NCBI GenBank assembly: GCA_030583905.1
Contig: CP129481.1
Coordinates: forward strand, 1,488,001-1,552,000
Direction of reading: 5' to 3'
DNA: 64,000 nt
From: Anaerolineales bacterium
Lineage (GTDB): Bacteria; Chloroflexota; Anaerolineae; Anaerolineales; Villigracilaceae
Below are positions 61,837 to 64,000 of the stretch, piece by piece (position 1 is the stretch's first letter; every line of letters begins with the position of its first letter). The notes beneath the pieces were generated by a model that saw nothing but the letters and a program-made list of their open reading frames with translations, searched no databases and was not told where the DNA came from. Both the position numbers and the translations under genes were made by a program.

Positions 61837-63282
61837 CTAGGCTTTCGGGTTGTCCTTGTCGGCTTCCGGCGTCTCACTGCTTTCAGCGGGGACGGTGGTC
61901 TGCCCCTTCACCTTGCCGAGATACTCGGGCAGTTGCACGCCAGCCATGTCGGAAATATCCTGAAGCGGGGGCAGGCTCTTGAACAGGTTGGAGATGAAGT
62001 TCGACGTGGACGAGCCGTCGCCATTCCCGCCCGAATCCCAGACGGTGATCTTGTCGATCTTGAGGTTGCTGATGGCTTCCACCTGCCGCGCGACCAGTTC
62101 CTCCAGTTTTTCGATCATCAGCAGGGTGGATGCGGCTTGCGCATCGCCGCCGACGCTCTCGACCAGTTTGCGATAACCACTTGCCTTGGCTTCGAGCAGT
62201 TTCTGCATACCTTCGGCTTCGGCTTGATATTTGAATAAGATGCCATCCGCTTCACCCTTCGCTTCGCGTCGGACGCGTTCCGCTTCGGCTTCGGCGGCGA
62301 TCTCAACCTTGTTCTTCTCGACCTCTTCGCGCACCACTTCTTCAGCGCGCAGGCGTTCCTGTTCGGCTTTGTACAGAGCCTGTTGGATGGCGACCTGCGC
62401 CTCAAAGCGCGCGACCTCCGCCTGTCTCAACGCGGCGGCTTGTTTCACTTCCAGTTCGGCATTATATTCTGCGATTTGCGCCTTGGATGTGTTTTCGCCG
62501 CGGACCGCAAGCGCTTCCTGCTCCTGCACGCGCTGGCGCTGGTTCGCGTCGGCGGTTTTTCTACCGATTTCTGCCTCCGCCATGGCTTCCGCAACCCTGA
62601 TCTCCTGCTCGCGGATGGCATTCGCTTCACCGATCGCGCCTTTTTTGGATTGTTCTGCGACGTCGATCTTCGCCTGGTTGATGGCTTCTGCCGCCGCTTT
62701 CTTCCCGATGCTTGCGATGTAATCTGACGCATCGGTGATGTCCGTGATATTGACGTTGATCAACTGCAAGCCGATCTTGTTCAACTCGGGTTCCACGTTA
62801 TTGCGGATGGCTTCAAGGAAACTCTCACGGTCCTGGTTGATCTGCTCGATGGTCAATGAAGCGACGGTGAGACGCAGTTGACCGAAGATGATCTCCTTCG
62901 CCATTTCTTCGATGGCGTTCTGCGGCAGGCGCAGAATTCTCTCCGCCGCATTGCTCATGATCTCCGGCACGGTGCTGACGCCGACCGTGAACGTGCTCGG
63001 CACGTTGATGCGGATGTTCTGCATGGACAACGCGTTTTCGAGTGGAATGTTGATCGTGATGGGGGTCAGGTTCAGGTAGGCGTAATCCTGAATGAGGGGC
63101 CAGACGAACGCGCCGCCTCCATGCGTGGTCTTGCTTGAACGTCCCTTTTCCACGCGCCCGTAAATTACCAGCACCCGGTCCGATGGACAGCGTTTGTAAC
63201 GACTCGCCAGGAAGATTACGAAAAAAAAGACGAGTATTACAAAAGCCATTAAAGACAAAACACCCAACGTGGTAGAACCCAT
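61837..63282 (-). CDS. flotillin-like SPFH protein
   Basis: 481 residues. N-terminal membrane anchor (about 8-28), SPFH/PHB domain (about 35-200; RVLVIYGRVEKG, ITINIPLENALSMQ), then a long Ala/Glu coiled coil (about 205-400) with EA repeats, and a glycine-rich end. Flotillins organise membrane microdomains. AAAGGAGG precedes ATG. It forms an operon with the upstream NfeD gene, the usual partner. Confidence 0.93.
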   Translation of the reverse strand: MGSTTLGVLSLMAFVILVFFFVIFLASRYKRCPSDRVLVIYGRVEKGRSSKTTHGGGAFVWPLIQDYAYLNLTPITINIPLENALSMQNIRINVPSTFTVGVSTVPEIMSNAAERILRLPQNAIEEMAKEIIFGQLRLTVASLTIEQINQDRESFLEAIRNNVEPELNKIGLQLINVNITDITDASDYIASIGKKAAAEAINQAKIDVAEQSKKGAIGEANAIREQEIRVAEAMAEAEIGRKTADANQRQRVQEQEALAVRGENTSKAQIAEYNAELEVKQAAALRQAEVARFEAQVAIQQALYKAEQERLRAEEVVREEVEKNKVEIAAEAEAERVRREAKGEADGILFKYQAEAEGMQKLLEAKASGYRKLVESVGGDAQAASTLLMIEKLEELVARQVEAISNLKIDKITVWDSGGNGDGSSTSNFISNLFKSLPPLQDISDMAGVQLPEYLGKVKGQTTVPAESSETPEADKDNPKA

Positions 63283-63300
63283 TTCAGCCTCCTTAAAGTA

Positions 63301-63852
63301 TTAGCTTATTTTTTCGACAATCAGGGTATTCCCGCCCGATACATCCACCACGCGGACTTTTTCACCCGTGGCGATTGCGGTCTTGCTTTTGGACGAAGCA
63401 TCGAAGATCTTTAACGAGCCCTGCACAATGACCTGCACCTGCCCGGTACCGTTCTTGGGGATGGTCAGATAAACGCTGCCTTCGTTTCCGATGGTGTTGC
63501 GGATGTCGATCGTTCCCTCGGTTTGCAGGCGCTTCATCTGCGAAAAGATCAGTCCGATCACACCCACTGTGACGGCACCTGCCGCCACCCCACCAATGAC
63601 GGTCAACAGGACGGGCAGGTCCGCTTTCAGCATTGTCAATCCAACCAACCCGAACATCATGAAGAAGGACGTCAACCCCTGCAGGGACATGAATTTGAAA
63701 CCCACATCCCCGTCCACGGAAACATCGCCGTCCACATCTTCACCGAAGTCTCCGCCGCCGAATGCCAGTAACAACATGCGGAGCAGCAATAGCGTCCCGC
63801 CGACGATGGCGGATGCCCAGTAAATGACCTCGATCCAACTCAACCCAAACAT
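63301..63852 (-). CDS. NfeD-like membrane protein
   Basis: 183 residues from ATG 63852 (AAAGGA upstream). Three membrane helices (about 10-30, 60-75, 80-105), with an acidic loop rich in Asp (GEDVDGDVSVDGD) between the first two, and a C-terminal OB-fold domain (about 115-183, GTIDIRNTIGNEGSVYL, GEKVRVVDVSGGNTLIVEKI). NfeD proteins partner with flotillins, as the operon here indicates. The acidic loop is unusual and could bind a metal cation. Confidence 0.88.
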   Translation of the reverse strand: MFGLSWIEVIYWASAIVGGTLLLLRMLLLAFGGGDFGEDVDGDVSVDGDVGFKFMSLQGLTSFFMMFGLVGLTMLKADLPVLLTVIGGVAAGAVTVGVIGLIFSQMKRLQTEGTIDIRNTIGNEGSVYLTIPKNGTGQVQVIVQGSLKIFDASSKSKTAIATGEKVRVVDVSGGNTLIVEKIS

Positions 63853-63939
63853 GATTTTCCTTTCCTGTGCTTGTCTGGTCAAATTATACCTGATACATCT
63901 ACGTGTAAACTGGTCGGCGGTTGCCGGGGCGGTGACCTA

Positions 63940-63967
63940 TTGACAGAACCTGCGTTTTGGTTAAAAT
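63940..63967 (+). promoter_or_regulatory. strong sigma70-type promoter at the right edge
   Basis: Perfect TTGACA (63940-63945), 16-base spacer, TAAAAT (63962-63967). It points out of the window and is followed by an operator and a Shine-Dalgarno. Confidence 0.75.
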
Positions 63968-63970
63968 AAA

Positions 63971-63984
63971 AACGAACGTTCGTT
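63971..63984. promoter_or_regulatory. palindromic operator AACGAACGTTCGTT
   Basis: Perfect 14-bp palindrome directly after the -10, over the expected transcription start. AACGAAC-type half sites are typical of TetR-family autoregulators. Confidence 0.65.
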
Positions 63985-63990
63985 CATTTT

Positions 63991-63996
63991 AGGAGG
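63991..63996 (+). promoter_or_regulatory. Shine-Dalgarno of a gene starting beyond the window
   Basis: AGGAGG four bases from the window end; a start codon should occur within the next few bases outside. Confidence 0.65.
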
Positions 63997-64000
63997 CGCA

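Noticed and set aside
1-64000. tRNA, rRNA, CRISPR arrays or prophage
   Set aside because: No cloverleaf-like gene, rRNA core, regularly spaced direct repeats, integrase or phage structural gene was seen.

Overview
The window looks like a chromosomal segment of a Chloroflexota bacterium, most likely class Anaerolineae. This is inferred from gene content and style: a signalling-rich genome, Reg_prop-type sensor kinases, Tad-like ATPases beside two-component genes, and intergenic spaces full of short palindromic repeats. No rRNA marker is present, so the placement is moderate in confidence. The DNA is densely coding. No gap longer than about 300 bases lacks a gene, and I saw no tRNA, rRNA, CRISPR array or intact insertion sequence.

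Layout. 1-7814: a tryptophan operon, trpE(partial)-trpS-trpGD(fused)-trpC-trpF-trpB-trpA, whose gaps are filled by unrelated palindromic repeats that often supply the stop codon. 7799-13325 (minus): an esterase, then a run with a saccharopine-dehydrogenase-like reductase, a LipM-like octanoyltransferase, a DapA-family aldolase, a ParB-like-fold protein and a metallophosphoesterase. 13476-19234: a cytosolic phospho-signalling operon of Ser/Thr kinase with beta-propeller, PP2C phosphatase, J-domain/VWA fusion, zinc-ribbon/FHA protein, a small protein and an OmpR-type regulator. It recalls kinase-phosphatase-VWA triads. 19342-22233: Hsp20, an M20 amidohydrolase and an adenosine deaminase.

22339-30214: part of the conserved origin-proximal cluster, rpmH-rnpA-yidD-(BamB-like lipoprotein)-yidC-jag, then pfkB-like kinase-parA-parB-amidohydrolase. 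dnaA, mnmE, mnmG and rsmG are absent from the window. 30228-39890: two histidine kinases, an OmpR regulator, a receiver-CpaE ATPase, a small protein, a CpaF ATPase without pilus genes, a double-XRE regulator, a TPR protein, a tandem GNAT, a lipase and a membrane-anchored DsbA. 39966-44392 (minus): a propeller sensor kinase and its NarL-type regulator, translationally coupled.

44551-63852 (minus): CtaA/COX15, a large TPR protein, DNA polymerase I, a receiver/roadblock-like/degenerate IS200-type transposase fusion (the most unusual protein here), an unknown 196-residue protein, a TrpB-like PLP enzyme, a four-gene sodium-pumping methylmalonyl-CoA decarboxylase-type operon, a lipoprotein, an M24 peptidase, an MFS transporter, flotillin and NfeD. 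The right edge holds a strong plus-strand promoter, a perfect palindromic operator and a Shine-Dalgarno for a gene starting just outside the window.
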